Shown piece after piece: positions 25,422 to 34,776 of a stretch of DNA of 64,000 bases. Each line of letters opens with the position of its first letter. The stretch's first letter is position 1. The notes beneath the pieces were generated by a model. The model was not told where the DNA came from. It worked only from the letters and a program-made list of their open reading frames with translations, and searched no databases. The stretch lies in contig DHNW01000032.1 in NCBI GenBank assembly GCA_002407675.1, positions 1 through 64,000 of the forward strand, in the 5' to 3' direction. The position numbers were made by a program, and so were the translations under genes. Source of the stretch: Ruminococcaceae bacterium UBA5406 (GTDB lineage: Bacteria; Bacillota; Clostridia; Oscillospirales; Acutalibacteraceae).

Positions 25422-27107
25422 TCAATTCATCAAATAAACATTCCCGTCATAAGGCTGAAATACCATGGTCCCGGCAAGAAATTCATTCTTCGGAAAACGA
25501 CAGTTGGAAATTAGCAGCTTTCCGCCCTCTGCGGCAATTTCCTCCGGCAGCCGAATTTCTGCCGTATTCTCGCTGAAATTCAAGAGAATCAGCAGCGACT
25601 GGTTTTCCAGGGTCCTTTGATAACAAAAAATCTGTTTATGATCTTCAAGAAAAGGAGAATAGGTTCCATAAATTAAAGCAGGATATTTTTTACGCAAATG
25701 AATCATTGCCTGATAATAGTGATACACAGAGTCTGGATCACAAATGTTATTTTTAACATTGATTTCCCTGTAATTGGGATTAACCGGTATCCACGGATCA
25801 CCCTGTGAAAAACCCGCATTCCGCGCATCATCCCACTGCATGGGAGTGCGGGCATTATCACGGCTTCTCGCACGTATGAGGCGCATAACTTTCTCAATAT
25901 TTTGGGGGTATTTTTGGATTAGATCCCGATAAGCATTCTTTGTTTCTATATCCCGAAACTGGCTGATGTCATCAAACGGGACGTTGGTCATCCCGATTTC
26001 TTCGCCTTGATAGACAAACGGCGTTCCCTGTAAAGTAAACAGCAGGGTTGCCAATAATTTAGCTGATTTTTCTCGGTATTTTCCGTCATCGCCATACCGG
26101 GATACCGCGCGCGGCTGGTCGTGGTTGCCCCAAAAGAGGCTGTTCCATGCTTTTCCGTTTAGTTTTGTCTGCCAGCGTGTCACAACTTCTTTCAGATCAT
26201 GGAGGGAAATGGGCCTGTCATTCCATTTCCCGTTTTCATCAGAACCAAGATCAACATGTTCAAATTGAAAGACCATGTTTAATTCATGGCTGTCAAAGCC
26301 TGCATATTTCAATGCATCGTCTGTTGTAATGCCACTAGTTTCTCCAACCGTCATAATGTCGTATTTACTGAGGACTTCTCGGTTCATTTCCCGCAGGAAT
26401 TCATGGACACGCGGCCCGTTGTTGACATATTTTCCCCATGAACCGTATTTCTGCCCAAGGGCAGCGTCTCCGTCAAGAAATCTCTGGTCTTTTGAAATAG
26501 CATTAATTACATCCATGCGAAAACCATCGACGCCTTTTTCCAGCCACCATGCCATCATCTTGTAAACACTACGGCGAACCTCCGGGTTTTCCCAATTTAG
26601 ATCGGGCTGTTTTTCAGCAAATAGGTGAAGATAATACTGTTTTACCGCGTTGTCGTATTTCCATGCGGAACCGCCGAAGGCAGAACCCCAGTTATTCGGT
26701 TCAGAACCGTTTTTTCCATCTTTCCAGATATAGTAATCCCGGTAGAGGTTTGCGGGATTTTGCCTGCTTTTTTGAAAATATTCATGTTCGTCGGACGTGT
26801 GATTAACAACAAGGTCCATGACAATTTTTAAATTTTTTCGATGCGCTTCGGAAAGCAGTTTATCAAAATCCTTCATCGTCCCGAATTCTTTCATGATGGT
26901 GCGGTAATCACGGATATCATAGCCATTGTCTGCATTTGGGGAATCGTAAATCGGACAAAGCCAGATAACATCCGCGCCAAGATCATGGATGTAATCCAGT
27001 TTTTCAATAATCCCACCCAGATCACCAACACCGTCGTCGTTGCTGTCTAAAAAACTCCGTGGATAAATTTGATAAACAACCGATTCTTTCCACCATTGTT
27101 TTTCCAA
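25422..27107 (-). CDS. GH13 oligo-1,6-glucosidase / dextran glucosidase
   Basis: A 561-aa cytosolic GH13 enzyme that removes glucose from isomalto-oligosaccharides. The three catalytic residues are D199 (GFRMDV), E256 (TVGE) and D330 (WGNHDQ). Valine directly after the nucleophile (D199-V200) is the known marker of alpha-1,6 preference in this subfamily; alpha-1,4 enzymes have Thr. The start TTG at 27107 gives the usual MEKQWWKESVVYQIYPRSF and has GTGAGG 8 nt upstream; ATGs 27 and 36 nt earlier lack an SD. Last gene of the glucan operon, it would finish the breakdown of imported oligosaccharides and ends about 55 bp from attL. Confidence 0.92.
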   Translation of the reverse strand: MEKQWWKESVVYQIYPRSFLDSNDDGVGDLGGIIEKLDYIHDLGADVIWLCPIYDSPNADNGYDIRDYRTIMKEFGTMKDFDKLLSEAHRKNLKIVMDLVVNHTSDEHEYFQKSRQNPANLYRDYYIWKDGKNGSEPNNWGSAFGGSAWKYDNAVKQYYLHLFAEKQPDLNWENPEVRRSVYKMMAWWLEKGVDGFRMDVINAISKDQRFLDGDAALGQKYGSWGKYVNNGPRVHEFLREMNREVLSKYDIMTVGETSGITTDDALKYAGFDSHELNMVFQFEHVDLGSDENGKWNDRPISLHDLKEVVTRWQTKLNGKAWNSLFWGNHDQPRAVSRYGDDGKYREKSAKLLATLLFTLQGTPFVYQGEEIGMTNVPFDDISQFRDIETKNAYRDLIQKYPQNIEKVMRLIRARSRDNARTPMQWDDARNAGFSQGDPWIPVNPNYREINVKNNICDPDSVYHYYQAMIHLRKKYPALIYGTYSPFLEDHKQIFCYQRTLENQSLLILLNFSENTAEIRLPEEIAAEGGKLLISNCRFPKNEFLAGTMVFQPYDGNVYLMN

Positions 27108-27155
27108 TTTCCCAACCTCACGATCATCATCCATTATCGACATGTTTATTAAATG

Positions 27156-28829
27156 CTATATGGTTTTTACCTGAATAGAGATGACATTCCAAACTTTCAG
27201 TTCAGGTATTGTAAATTGAATGGATCGGCATCCGTTTTCCCGAATACAGTCGGAAAAGTCCAGCCTCTTTGACTTCCCGCCGTCCAAGTCCGGTGACATC
27301 AAGCGCACTTCCGTCACTTCTTCGGCAATCTGCGCATCCACTTTTATGTTCTGGATGGGATCAGGGAATTTCCGCTGGGGACTGTTCCAGTTCATGCTGC
27401 CGATCCCCACGAAATTGACCAGCTGAATCACCCGGTACTCCTTTGTATGCTTGACCTGGGTCCACACACATCCGGTTTCCGGCAAAGTGGAAAATTCAGC
27501 GCCGGCAAACAAGTAATCATCATTAATCCCTCCGGTGTGTGTCCGGGTATCGTCAATCAGGGAATGGTCAAAGAGCAGTTCTTCATAAGCCGTAATAAAA
27601 TCGTAGTAACTTTTGAGCAGAGAAATAAATTCCGCATTTTCCAGCTGGCAGTAGTCCGAATAATAAGCCTGAGTCAGCAAGCCGTTGTCTTCACCGAGTA
27701 ACAGATGGAATCCGCCGCTGGAAAAAATGGTGGCCATGGCGAGGAACGCAGTCGCCATAATCTCTTCCGGGTGGCTACACTCCGCAAAGGGATGCAGATA
27801 TGCCGCAAGGATCACCTGTTTCTCCGGCGCGTATTTCTTAGCGTCGGAGACCAGCCGGTTCAAATCAGAATAAGTATCATTAGGAGGCCATACTTCAATG
27901 TAAATGCAGTCCTGATTTGCCTTGGCGACAGCGTCCGTCGGCCAGTTGTTCACCGAATTGAAAATGACACCTCCCGGCACGGCTGATTTTGTGTCGTTAA
28001 TCAAATCCGGAAAATCATCCCTAAGGCATCTCACAGCAAATGTACCGTTCTGCCTTGAGAAGGCTTCTTTGGGGAATCCGTACTGATCCATATGGATTCC
28101 GTCAAATCCAAAGCGGATCGCTTTTTTATATTCGCCGATGATATGATCCCGCCAGCCGCAGTTCCGGTTAATATCCATATAATAAATCCGGTCGATAAAC
28201 CGCATTGGCTTGCCGGTCCCGTCGTACAGGGATTCCTCCGGATGCTCTTTCTGATATTCTTCTTCCGCCCCGTAAACAGCGCCGTATGCAAATGCTTTCA
28301 TACCATACTGGTGAAGCAGGCTTATTTTCTGCCGGATTGTGGTTAGGGACAGCTGCTTCCCCATAATATCCTGAAAATCGTTTTGCGGAGGAAAAAAATC
28401 ATGGTGGTGGTACATCCAGTCATAAAACTGGATGATATTGAGATGATAGCGGTTCATCTGCCGAACGTCACGGTCATCTTCCCCATCTTTTCGACTGAAA
28501 TGGGACAAGAAACCGTACCGGGGAGCCTCTTTCCAAGTTTGTGCACGGTCACAGGCTGTAGATTTCCGGGAAATGATCCGGCCCCCTCTTACCTGTGCGG
28601 CCTGCACCCAAAAACCTTCCATGGCTACTGAACCAGACGGCGGCCTTCTATATTGAAAAGGCAGCCTGCCTTCCGCAGTCTTTTCCTGTCTGAAGCAAAG
28701 ATGGCCCAAGTGATACACCTGTATGCAAACCTGATCGCTGGAAGAAAAATCCGAATCCAGACAAACTTCAAATTTCAGGGGTTCATCCATCCGGAATTGA
28801 GCTTTTGCTGCTGTAATATCCTGAATCAT
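27156..28829 (-). CDS. GH66 dextranase-type glucanase, intracellular
   Basis: A 557-aa GH66 enzyme (dextranase or cycloisomaltooligosaccharide glucanotransferase family), which cleaves alpha-1,6-glucans. D248 in DGIHMDQYG is the expected nucleophile and E312 in YIEVWPP the acid/base. There is no signal peptide, whereas most studied GH66 enzymes are secreted, so this one should act on oligosaccharides or cyclic isomalto-sugars already imported. The ATG at 28829 follows TGGAGGAAAC. It lies between the permease genes and the GH13 glucosidase on one transcript. Hydrolysis and transglycosylation cannot be told apart from sequence. Confidence 0.88.
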   Translation of the reverse strand: MIQDITAAKAQFRMDEPLKFEVCLDSDFSSSDQVCIQVYHLGHLCFRQEKTAEGRLPFQYRRPPSGSVAMEGFWVQAAQVRGGRIISRKSTACDRAQTWKEAPRYGFLSHFSRKDGEDDRDVRQMNRYHLNIIQFYDWMYHHHDFFPPQNDFQDIMGKQLSLTTIRQKISLLHQYGMKAFAYGAVYGAEEEYQKEHPEESLYDGTGKPMRFIDRIYYMDINRNCGWRDHIIGEYKKAIRFGFDGIHMDQYGFPKEAFSRQNGTFAVRCLRDDFPDLINDTKSAVPGGVIFNSVNNWPTDAVAKANQDCIYIEVWPPNDTYSDLNRLVSDAKKYAPEKQVILAAYLHPFAECSHPEEIMATAFLAMATIFSSGGFHLLLGEDNGLLTQAYYSDYCQLENAEFISLLKSYYDFITAYEELLFDHSLIDDTRTHTGGINDDYLFAGAEFSTLPETGCVWTQVKHTKEYRVIQLVNFVGIGSMNWNSPQRKFPDPIQNIKVDAQIAEEVTEVRLMSPDLDGGKSKRLDFSDCIRENGCRSIQFTIPELKVWNVISIQVKTI

Positions 28830-28859
28830 TGTGTTTCCTCCATTAGACAATAGCGCGTT

Positions 28860-29699
28860 TCAACCCTTTACGGCGCCTTCGCCGCCCCCGGACTGAACGA
28901 AGTGCTTCTGAACAATAACGAACATTACCAGCTCGGGAATAAACAAAAGGACAGAAGCTGCCATGACTGTCCCCCACTCGGTTGCGTGCTCTCCGCGAAG
29001 GAGCTGCAAGGCCACTGGCAAAGTCCATTTTTCGGGATCTTTTATAAAAGTCAGGACGGTGAAGAAATCGCTCCAGACCCCTGAGAACACGCCGATTCCA
29101 AGCGTACCGAGCGCTGGCTTGGAAAGCGGAAGGACAATATGCCGGAAAATACACCACCGCCCGCCTCCATCCATAACAACCGATTCCTCAAGTTCATGCG
29201 GTATATCTTCAAAAAAGCCGCGCAGAAAGAATGTATTTCCCGCAATTCCTCCGCCGATCATCAGCAGAAGGATGCCTGTGTACGTGTTGACAAGATGCAT
29301 CCGGTTGATCACGGAATACTGCGCAATTAAATTTAAAACGCCGGGAACCATCATTGTAAACAGGTAAAGATTAAAAATAATTTTTTTACCGGGAAAATCA
29401 AACCTTGCAAATCCGTATGCAGACAGTGAAGAAATAAAAAGTACAGCAACAGTAACTGCCGCAGACAGAAAAACGCTGTTCAGAAAATACCGGAAAAAAT
29501 CACTTTCCTTTAGGATCTTTGCGTAATTTGAAAAATTAATGGAATCCGGCAGAATCTTCGGCGGATACGGCAGTTCATACATGGCCTGGCTGAACGAAGT
29601 AGAGATCATGGACAGGAACGGTATGACAGACAGAATTACAAAGAGCCACAGAACAAGATCTTTTATTACCTGGGAAGGACGCACCCTCATAAAAGCCAC
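28860..29699 (-). CDS. sugar ABC transporter permease (MalG-type)
   Basis: A 279-aa permease with six transmembrane helices and the EAA loop (ELEESVVMDGGGRWCIFRHI, with the G at the conserved spot), which docks the ATPase. GTG at 29699, directly after the stop of the preceding permease with AAGGA upstream, is taken as start; ATG three codons later is possible. It forms the membrane channel with the MalF-type partner. No ATPase gene lies in the operon, so a shared MsmX/MsmK-type ATPase from elsewhere must energise it. Confidence 0.92.
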   Translation of the reverse strand: MAFMRVRPSQVIKDLVLWLFVILSVIPFLSMISTSFSQAMYELPYPPKILPDSINFSNYAKILKESDFFRYFLNSVFLSAAVTVAVLFISSLSAYGFARFDFPGKKIIFNLYLFTMMVPGVLNLIAQYSVINRMHLVNTYTGILLLMIGGGIAGNTFFLRGFFEDIPHELEESVVMDGGGRWCIFRHIVLPLSKPALGTLGIGVFSGVWSDFFTVLTFIKDPEKWTLPVALQLLRGEHATEWGTVMAASVLLFIPELVMFVIVQKHFVQSGGGEGAVKG

Positions 29700-30623
29700 C
29701 TATTTCCTTTCGTACTTAAAGAATTTGTCCCTGAATACAGTCAAAAGCATGATGGAAACACCGGTAATCACGCTGATGGCACATGCGTAACCGAAATTCA
29801 TATATTTGAAGGCCTGGTTATACATGTAATCCTGTAAAACGTCAGTTGTGCCAACGGGTCCGCCCTGCGTCAGCATATAGACGGAGATAAACACATTAAA
29901 AGAACCGATGATCAGATTGATCAGGACAAAATATGTAGTCGGCCGAATCAAAGGAACCGTAATTTTCCAAAATTTCTGTATTCCACTCGCTCCGTCTATT
30001 TCGGCCGCTTCATAGATCTCCTTCGAAATTCCCTGAAGCCCGGCAAGATCAATAATCATGACCCATCCAATGCTTTTCCAGATGCCGAAGATCCAGATGA
30101 CGGCATTGGCTGTCCAGGTATTGGAAAACCAGGAAACCGGCTGGCGCAGGATGTGGAGTCTCATAAGATAGTAGTTCACCAGTCCCGCTTTCCCGTCAGC
30201 AAACAGGTACAGGAAAATGATACTGACAACAATCCAGTCAATCAGCACCGGGAGATAGAGAACTGCACGGAAAAATGTCCCACACCGTTTCACTCCGTTT
30301 ACCAGCACAGCCAGGATTAGACCAATGATCATCCCCGCCGGGATAGTAAACACACCGTATAAAATAACATTCCGGAACGCCATCCAGAAATTATCTTTTT
30401 CGTCGCCCGCAAACGCTTTCTCATAATTTTGAAAACCGATGAAAATGCTTTTTGACGGCTGCATAATATTGTATTCCGTCAAGCTCATCCAGATATTTTT
30501 GATCTGGGGATAAATCACGAAAATACAGACAAAGACAAATCCAATCAGAATATAAGGCGCAACGGAAACCCATTGCCGAAGCCCCTTTTGAAACCATGTT
30601 TTATGCGAAGAACCTCTGTCCAT
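29700..30623 (-). CDS. sugar ABC transporter permease (MalF-type)
   Basis: A 307-aa permease with six transmembrane helices and the EAA motif EIYEAAEIDGASGIQKFWKI. The start is ATG 30623, with TGGAGG 6 nt upstream. It is the first permease after the binding-protein gene, and its stop touches the start of the second permease. With those two it makes the import system for the alpha-1,6-glucan oligosaccharides handled by GH66 and GH13; the sugar is inferred from these enzymes. Confidence 0.92.
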   Translation of the reverse strand: MDRGSSHKTWFQKGLRQWVSVAPYILIGFVFVCIFVIYPQIKNIWMSLTEYNIMQPSKSIFIGFQNYEKAFAGDEKDNFWMAFRNVILYGVFTIPAGMIIGLILAVLVNGVKRCGTFFRAVLYLPVLIDWIVVSIIFLYLFADGKAGLVNYYLMRLHILRQPVSWFSNTWTANAVIWIFGIWKSIGWVMIIDLAGLQGISKEIYEAAEIDGASGIQKFWKITVPLIRPTTYFVLINLIIGSFNVFISVYMLTQGGPVGTTDVLQDYMYNQAFKYMNFGYACAISVITGVSIMLLTVFRDKFFKYERK

Positions 30624-30701
30624 TTCAACCTCCATAAAAGCGAAATTCAAAAGAACCTGCCTGCCCGCAGGGGAAAGACAGGCAGCAAACTGCTTCAATG
30701 C

Positions 30702-32036
30702 CTATGCATTTTTCGCAAACAAAGTGTCCAGCTGCTTTGCAAGCGTATCCAGGTTTTCTTTTACGGTTCCTTTGTGCCGAAACGCTTTTTCAAATGCCAG
30801 GCTGATATCTTTATCCATTTCTTCAATGGAGGGGTTCGGGATCCTTGCCCAAGCCGTATTCAGCTGATCCATATAAACCTTAAAAACCGGGTCTGCGGTC
30901 AGCTCGGGCAGCTGGGCAACTTTCTTATTAACTGGATACTGGTTAACTTCCAAAGCCATTGTCTTCTGGGCATAATCTGAAAACATGAACTTCATAAATG
31001 CCCATGCAGCCTGTTGGTTCTTGCAGTTCTGAAACATAACCATATCTTCACCCCCGACAACTGAAATGCTTTTTGATGTGTTTGTCGGCATCAAGGCATA
31101 GGTATCGTTACCGATTGTTTTTTTGTCTTGAAGAGTATAGAACCATGGACCGTCATTAATCATCATGTAGCCGTTTTTTGCTTTCAGACCGTCCCAAGTA
31201 CCGGGCTGACCATTCAGCATACATTTCCCTATCAGCCCGTTATCATACCATCCCACAAGTTTTGTCAGTGCCTCAATACTTTCGCTGCTGTTTACATACC
31301 CGGTAGCTTTCGTGTAATTGTCATCGCAGTATTTTCCACCGAGCGAAAGGAAAAACGGAGCCATTGCCCACATCCCTGTCCCAGAAATACCAATCAGGCC
31401 GTTGGGGTGTTGTCCCTTGATTTTTTCCGCAGCCTGTGCAAGTTCATCCAGCGTTTTAGGAGGATCGCTCAAACCGGCGTCTTTCAGATCGGTCTTGTTG
31501 TAAATTGCTATCGTTGTATTGGTATCAAGAGGAATACCATAGTACTTATCTTTCCATTTACAGGTATTTACGGTTGCTTTATAGCTGTTGGTTTTTATAT
31601 CATTGAACCCGTCCATCCCGTCTACTGCAACCAGCGAATTTAAATTTGCAAACTGCGGAACCCACGTCAGATCCATGCGCATAACATCCGGCGCGGAACC
31701 GCTTGCAGCGGCTTGTAAAACCTGCTGCTTGAAATTGTCGGTTGGCATTGTAACAGATTTAATTTTTACATTTGGATATTTTTTATTGAATTCCGGAACC
31801 ACTTTGCTGTTCAGAACTTTTGCCTCCGAATTGGCACTGTAGGTATGCCAAAAAGTTAAATTGGCTTTAAGGTTTTCAGTGGATGCCGAAGATGCTTCCG
31901 TGGCAGACTGTCCGGCTACCGCCAATTTTGCTGAAGATGTCCCATCCGATTGATTGGAAGAGCACCCCGCCAGAGGAAGCATAACTGCGGGAATTGTAAG
32001 TAAGAACGCCATGATCCGCCTTTTTACCTTTTTCAT
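30702..32036 (-). CDS. sugar-binding lipoprotein of the ABC importer
   Basis: A 444-aa extracellular solute-binding protein (family 1). The signal peptide ends in the lipobox LAGC (C25), so it is lipid-anchored to the outer face of the membrane. The mature part follows the maltose/oligosaccharide-binding fold (LTFWHTYSANSEAKVLN near the start; aromatic residues in GGEDMVMF and the C-terminal lobe). The ATG at 32036 has AGGAGG upstream. First gene of the operon, with a GTAAACGTTTAC operator 60 bp before it. Confidence 0.93.
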   Translation of the reverse strand: MKKVKRRIMAFLLTIPAVMLPLAGCSSNQSDGTSSAKLAVAGQSATEASSASTENLKANLTFWHTYSANSEAKVLNSKVVPEFNKKYPNVKIKSVTMPTDNFKQQVLQAAASGSAPDVMRMDLTWVPQFANLNSLVAVDGMDGFNDIKTNSYKATVNTCKWKDKYYGIPLDTNTTIAIYNKTDLKDAGLSDPPKTLDELAQAAEKIKGQHPNGLIGISGTGMWAMAPFFLSLGGKYCDDNYTKATGYVNSSESIEALTKLVGWYDNGLIGKCMLNGQPGTWDGLKAKNGYMMINDGPWFYTLQDKKTIGNDTYALMPTNTSKSISVVGGEDMVMFQNCKNQQAAWAFMKFMFSDYAQKTMALEVNQYPVNKKVAQLPELTADPVFKVYMDQLNTAWARIPNPSIEEMDKDISLAFEKAFRHKGTVKENLDTLAKQLDTLFAKNA

Positions 32037-32095
32037 TACAAAGACCTCCTGAATTTATAATAAATTAAGCAAAATAGTAGCTGAAGATAAAATCA

Positions 32096-32107
32096 GTAAA
32101 CGTTTAC
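32096..32107. promoter_or_regulatory. LacI-family operator of the glucan operon
   Basis: Perfect palindrome GTAAACGTTTAC, 60 bp upstream of the binding-protein gene. A near copy lies before the regulator gene (33186-33197). Confidence 0.75.
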
Positions 32108-32152
32108 GTTCGATAAAGACCTCTTCGTTTTCTAATCGAGCGCAAGCGAAAA

Positions 32153-33169
32153 TCATTTGACCTTTTTAACAGAATCCCGCTCCACAATTTTAAAGGGCAG
32201 CACCTGATTGGCCGCTTTGTTGCCTTTCTCAATTTCCAGGCACAGCATATTAAAAGAATCTTCTCCCATTTTATAAAGGGGCTGTGAAACGGTTGTCAGA
32301 GGCGGAATAGACATTTCTGCTGTTCGGGTGTTGTCATAGCCGATTACAGAAAAATCATCCGGAACGTTCAGACCCTGCCGATAGGCAACGGATATGGCGG
32401 CAACTGCCACTTCGTCACAGCATGCCACAATGCCGGTAAACTTTTCTTTTGATCTCAGCAGCTTTTTCATGGCCTCAACGCCCGTTTCATAACTGAATCT
32501 CGTATAGGTTACTAAACGTTCATTATATGGAATCTTATGGTCAGCCAGCGATTTCTGATAACCTTTCAGCCGTAAGGCTCCGGCGACTGCATCATCCTGA
32601 GAACCTGCCAGCATGGCTATTTTCCGATGTCCCTTTTCAATTAAATAACTTGTTGCCGCATAAGAAGCCTCAAAGTCATCCACCCGGATATAAGGAATTG
32701 AATAGCGTGTGGAAAATGTGGAAACCAAAACACATGGGATGCCGCATTGAACCATCAGTGTATCTATTTTTTCATCCGGCGGAAGGCTGCATCCGATAAT
32801 TCCATCAATTTGGCGTTCCAACAGCATTTTGATATACTGTTGAGTCCGATTTCCGGATACTCCTACATGGCAAACCATCACATTATATCCATGAAGCTGT
32901 GCCGAATCCTCTATTCCATTTAAAATCTTTACATAAAAAGTCGTTTCAACATGGGGAATCAGAACTGCTATGATATTGGTCTTTTTCAGCTTCAGGTTTC
33001 TTGCAACAGCATTATATTGGTAGCCAAGCGCATCCATCGCTTTCCGCACCCGTTCTTCCGTCTCAGGCGAAAAACCAGGCAGATTGTTCAGCACCCGGGA
33101 AACGGTTGCAACCGAGACATCCGCCTTACGGGCAACATCTTTGATTGTGGGACTGTTTGACATTTTCAC
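32153..33169 (-). CDS. LacI-family repressor of the glucan operon
   Basis: A 338-aa regulator. The N-terminal HTH reads TIKDVARKADVSVATVSRVL, followed by the hinge helix AVARNLKL. The rest is a periplasmic-binding-protein-like sensor (NIIAVLIPHVETTFYVKIL to VIGYDNTRTAEM). GTG at 33169 is chosen as start because GGAG lies 6 nt upstream; ATG 33181 and ATG 33151 are alternatives. It lies just upstream of the importer genes. Matching palindromes before both transcripts indicate control of the operon and of itself, probably released by an isomalto-oligosaccharide. Confidence 0.92.
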   Translation of the reverse strand: MKMSNSPTIKDVARKADVSVATVSRVLNNLPGFSPETEERVRKAMDALGYQYNAVARNLKLKKTNIIAVLIPHVETTFYVKILNGIEDSAQLHGYNVMVCHVGVSGNRTQQYIKMLLERQIDGIIGCSLPPDEKIDTLMVQCGIPCVLVSTFSTRYSIPYIRVDDFEASYAATSYLIEKGHRKIAMLAGSQDDAVAGALRLKGYQKSLADHKIPYNERLVTYTRFSYETGVEAMKKLLRSKEKFTGIVACCDEVAVAAISVAYRQGLNVPDDFSVIGYDNTRTAEMSIPPLTTVSQPLYKMGEDSFNMLCLEIEKGNKAANQVLPFKIVERDSVKKVK

Positions 33170-33185
33170 GATAATCTCCATATAC

Positions 33186-33197
33186 GTAATCGTTTAC
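33186..33197. promoter_or_regulatory. second LacI-family operator (autoregulation)
   Basis: GTAATCGTTTAC, one mismatch from the perfect site at 32096-32107, immediately upstream of the regulator start. Confidence 0.7.
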
Positions 33198-33328
33198 TAA
33201 AAATAGAATAGCATAATAATTTTAGAAAGTCAACCATATTTTTTTAAAAATTATCTAAAAATATGATATGCCAAAAAGAGCTCTCTTCTGCTTATTCCGG
33301 ATAGCCAGACATACTTGAAAAGTGGGAA

Positions 33329-33889
33329 TCAGCGGTATCTCCTTCCATACTGCATAATTGCCTTCTTTGTATATTCATTTACGAAGGCTGTCTTATGCTC
33401 TGTATATCCATCACGATCATGTTCAAACGGTTTCCAAAGAGACAGCTTTAATTTTTCATATGCTTTTGCCGCCTCTGGATGCTCCTTTAAGTAATCCCTG
33501 AAATACAGTTCATCATTGTCGCCGAATTTTCTAAGATGCAAATGAAACACCTTTTCAGCGAAACCGTCAGGGGTATATCCTTTATTAAAATCAATGCGGG
33601 TTTCCGTTTGCGCCATACATAAATAACCATTTTGCAAAAGCTGGTGTTTGATTGCTTCGTGGGTGTTTGGATTGGCTTCCACTAAAATATCAATGATTGG
33701 TTTTGCCCAGATGCCGTTGATCGACGTGCTGCCAATGTGATGAATTTTAGCTGTTGCCGGAAGGGAAGGCATAAGATGGCCTTTTTCTATCTGGTACCAA
33801 TTTTCCCAGCAGGGCTGATGCTCTACTAACTGTATGGGGAACAACTGCCACAATTCTTCCAATGACATTTCTGATAAAGGTTTACTCAT
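33329..33889 (-). CDS. GrpB-like protein (UPF0157)
   Basis: A 186-aa cytosolic protein with the UPF0157 signature HHIGSTSINGIWAKPIIDILV (histidine and the GST-KPIID block), a nucleotidyltransferase-like fold of unknown activity. The N-terminal helix and the C-terminal HP-EA-AYEKLK block also match. The ATG at 33889 has GGAG upstream; the open frame extends 75 codons further without an SD. Divergent from the PNPOx-like gene. Probably passive cargo of the element. Confidence 0.83.
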   Translation of the reverse strand: MSKPLSEMSLEELWQLFPIQLVEHQPCWENWYQIEKGHLMPSLPATAKIHHIGSTSINGIWAKPIIDILVEANPNTHEAIKHQLLQNGYLCMAQTETRIDFNKGYTPDGFAEKVFHLHLRKFGDNDELYFRDYLKEHPEAAKAYEKLKLSLWKPFEHDRDGYTEHKTAFVNEYTKKAIMQYGRRYR

Positions 33890-34038
33890 CAAGCATCTTC
33901 TCCATATAAATAATCTGAATTCAGTATAACATAAACTTCCAGACAGGAAAAGCGCTGTATCTGAGTGCCGGCTTATTTTTATGCCCTGCCTTTTCATAGG
34001 GAAACTGCGTAATCCAGTCCGCGCGGGAAAAAACTTCC

Positions 34039-34067
34039 TTGTTTTCTTTGACGCGGCAGTATATAAT
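34039..34067 (+). promoter_or_regulatory. promoter of the PNPOx-like gene
   Basis: TTGTTT (34039-34044), 17-bp spacer, TATAAT (34062-34067), about 33 bp before the start. Confidence 0.6.
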
Positions 34068-34099
34068 ATAGAAAAACCAAATAATGGAGGAATTACGCC

Positions 34100-34501
34100 A
34101 TGCAGAATATTCAAAGAGTATGTGATTTTTTAAAGCAGTGCAAGGTGTATTATCTTGCGACGGAAGAAGAGAATCAACCGCGCGTCCGTCCATTCGGCAC
34201 CGTCAACATTTTTGAGGATAAGCTCTATATTCAGACCGGCAAAGTCAAAAATGTTTACAAGCAGATGAAGGCAAATCCGAAAATCGAAATCTGCGGGTTA
34301 TGCGGCGACAAATGGATCCGCGTTGACGCAGAGGCAGTGGAAGACGACAGCCTGGCCGCTGGTGAAAGCATGCTCAGTGCCTACCCGGAGCTTCAAAACC
34401 GATACAAGGCAGATGACGGCAATACGGTGGTATTCTACCTGAAAGGCGCAACAGCTTCCATCTACTCGCAGACCGGAGCCCCTGAAGTCATTCAGTTTTA
34501 A
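34100..34501 (+). CDS. pyridoxamine 5'-phosphate oxidase-like flavin protein
   Basis: A 133-aa split-barrel protein of the PNPOx-like family, which binds FMN or a related cofactor. YYLATEEENQPRVRPFGTV and LYIQTGKVKNVYKQMKANP are the typical first half, and FYLKGATASIYS ends the barrel. The ATG at 34100 follows GGAGGAATTA. Many relatives are annotated only as general FMN-binding or nitroreductase-like proteins, and true vitamin B6 synthesis is unlikely at this length. Single-gene unit with promoter and terminator. Confidence 0.85.
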   Translation: MQNIQRVCDFLKQCKVYYLATEEENQPRVRPFGTVNIFEDKLYIQTGKVKNVYKQMKANPKIEICGLCGDKWIRVDAEAVEDDSLAAGESMLSAYPELQNRYKADDGNTVVFYLKGATASIYSQTGAPEVIQF

Positions 34502-34551
34502 GCCGGCCGATCCCGGAGTATTCCTTATGAGAAAATTGTTTATCCATTTTA

Positions 34552-34588
34552 TAGCCGAGGCTTCCAGCAAAGTCTCGGCTTATTTTTT
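34552..34588 (+). terminator. terminator after the PNPOx-like gene
   Basis: Stem AGCCGAG/CTCGGCT (34552-34558, 34574-34580), then TATTTTTTTT. Confidence 0.8.
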
Positions 34589-34776
34589 TTGCATACCAGC
34601 GAGTAGAATTCAAACCCGGAATTTCCATTTTTCAAAGCGGTTGATCGCAAAAAGAAAAAAGCAGGAAATATTCGCCTTATCTTTTCTTTATATTGAAAAA
34701 ATGCTAGAATATAGATATTAATTCGAAATTCTATACATTGATGAGAAAATTTGCATAGGGGAAGGACGACGCTCCA

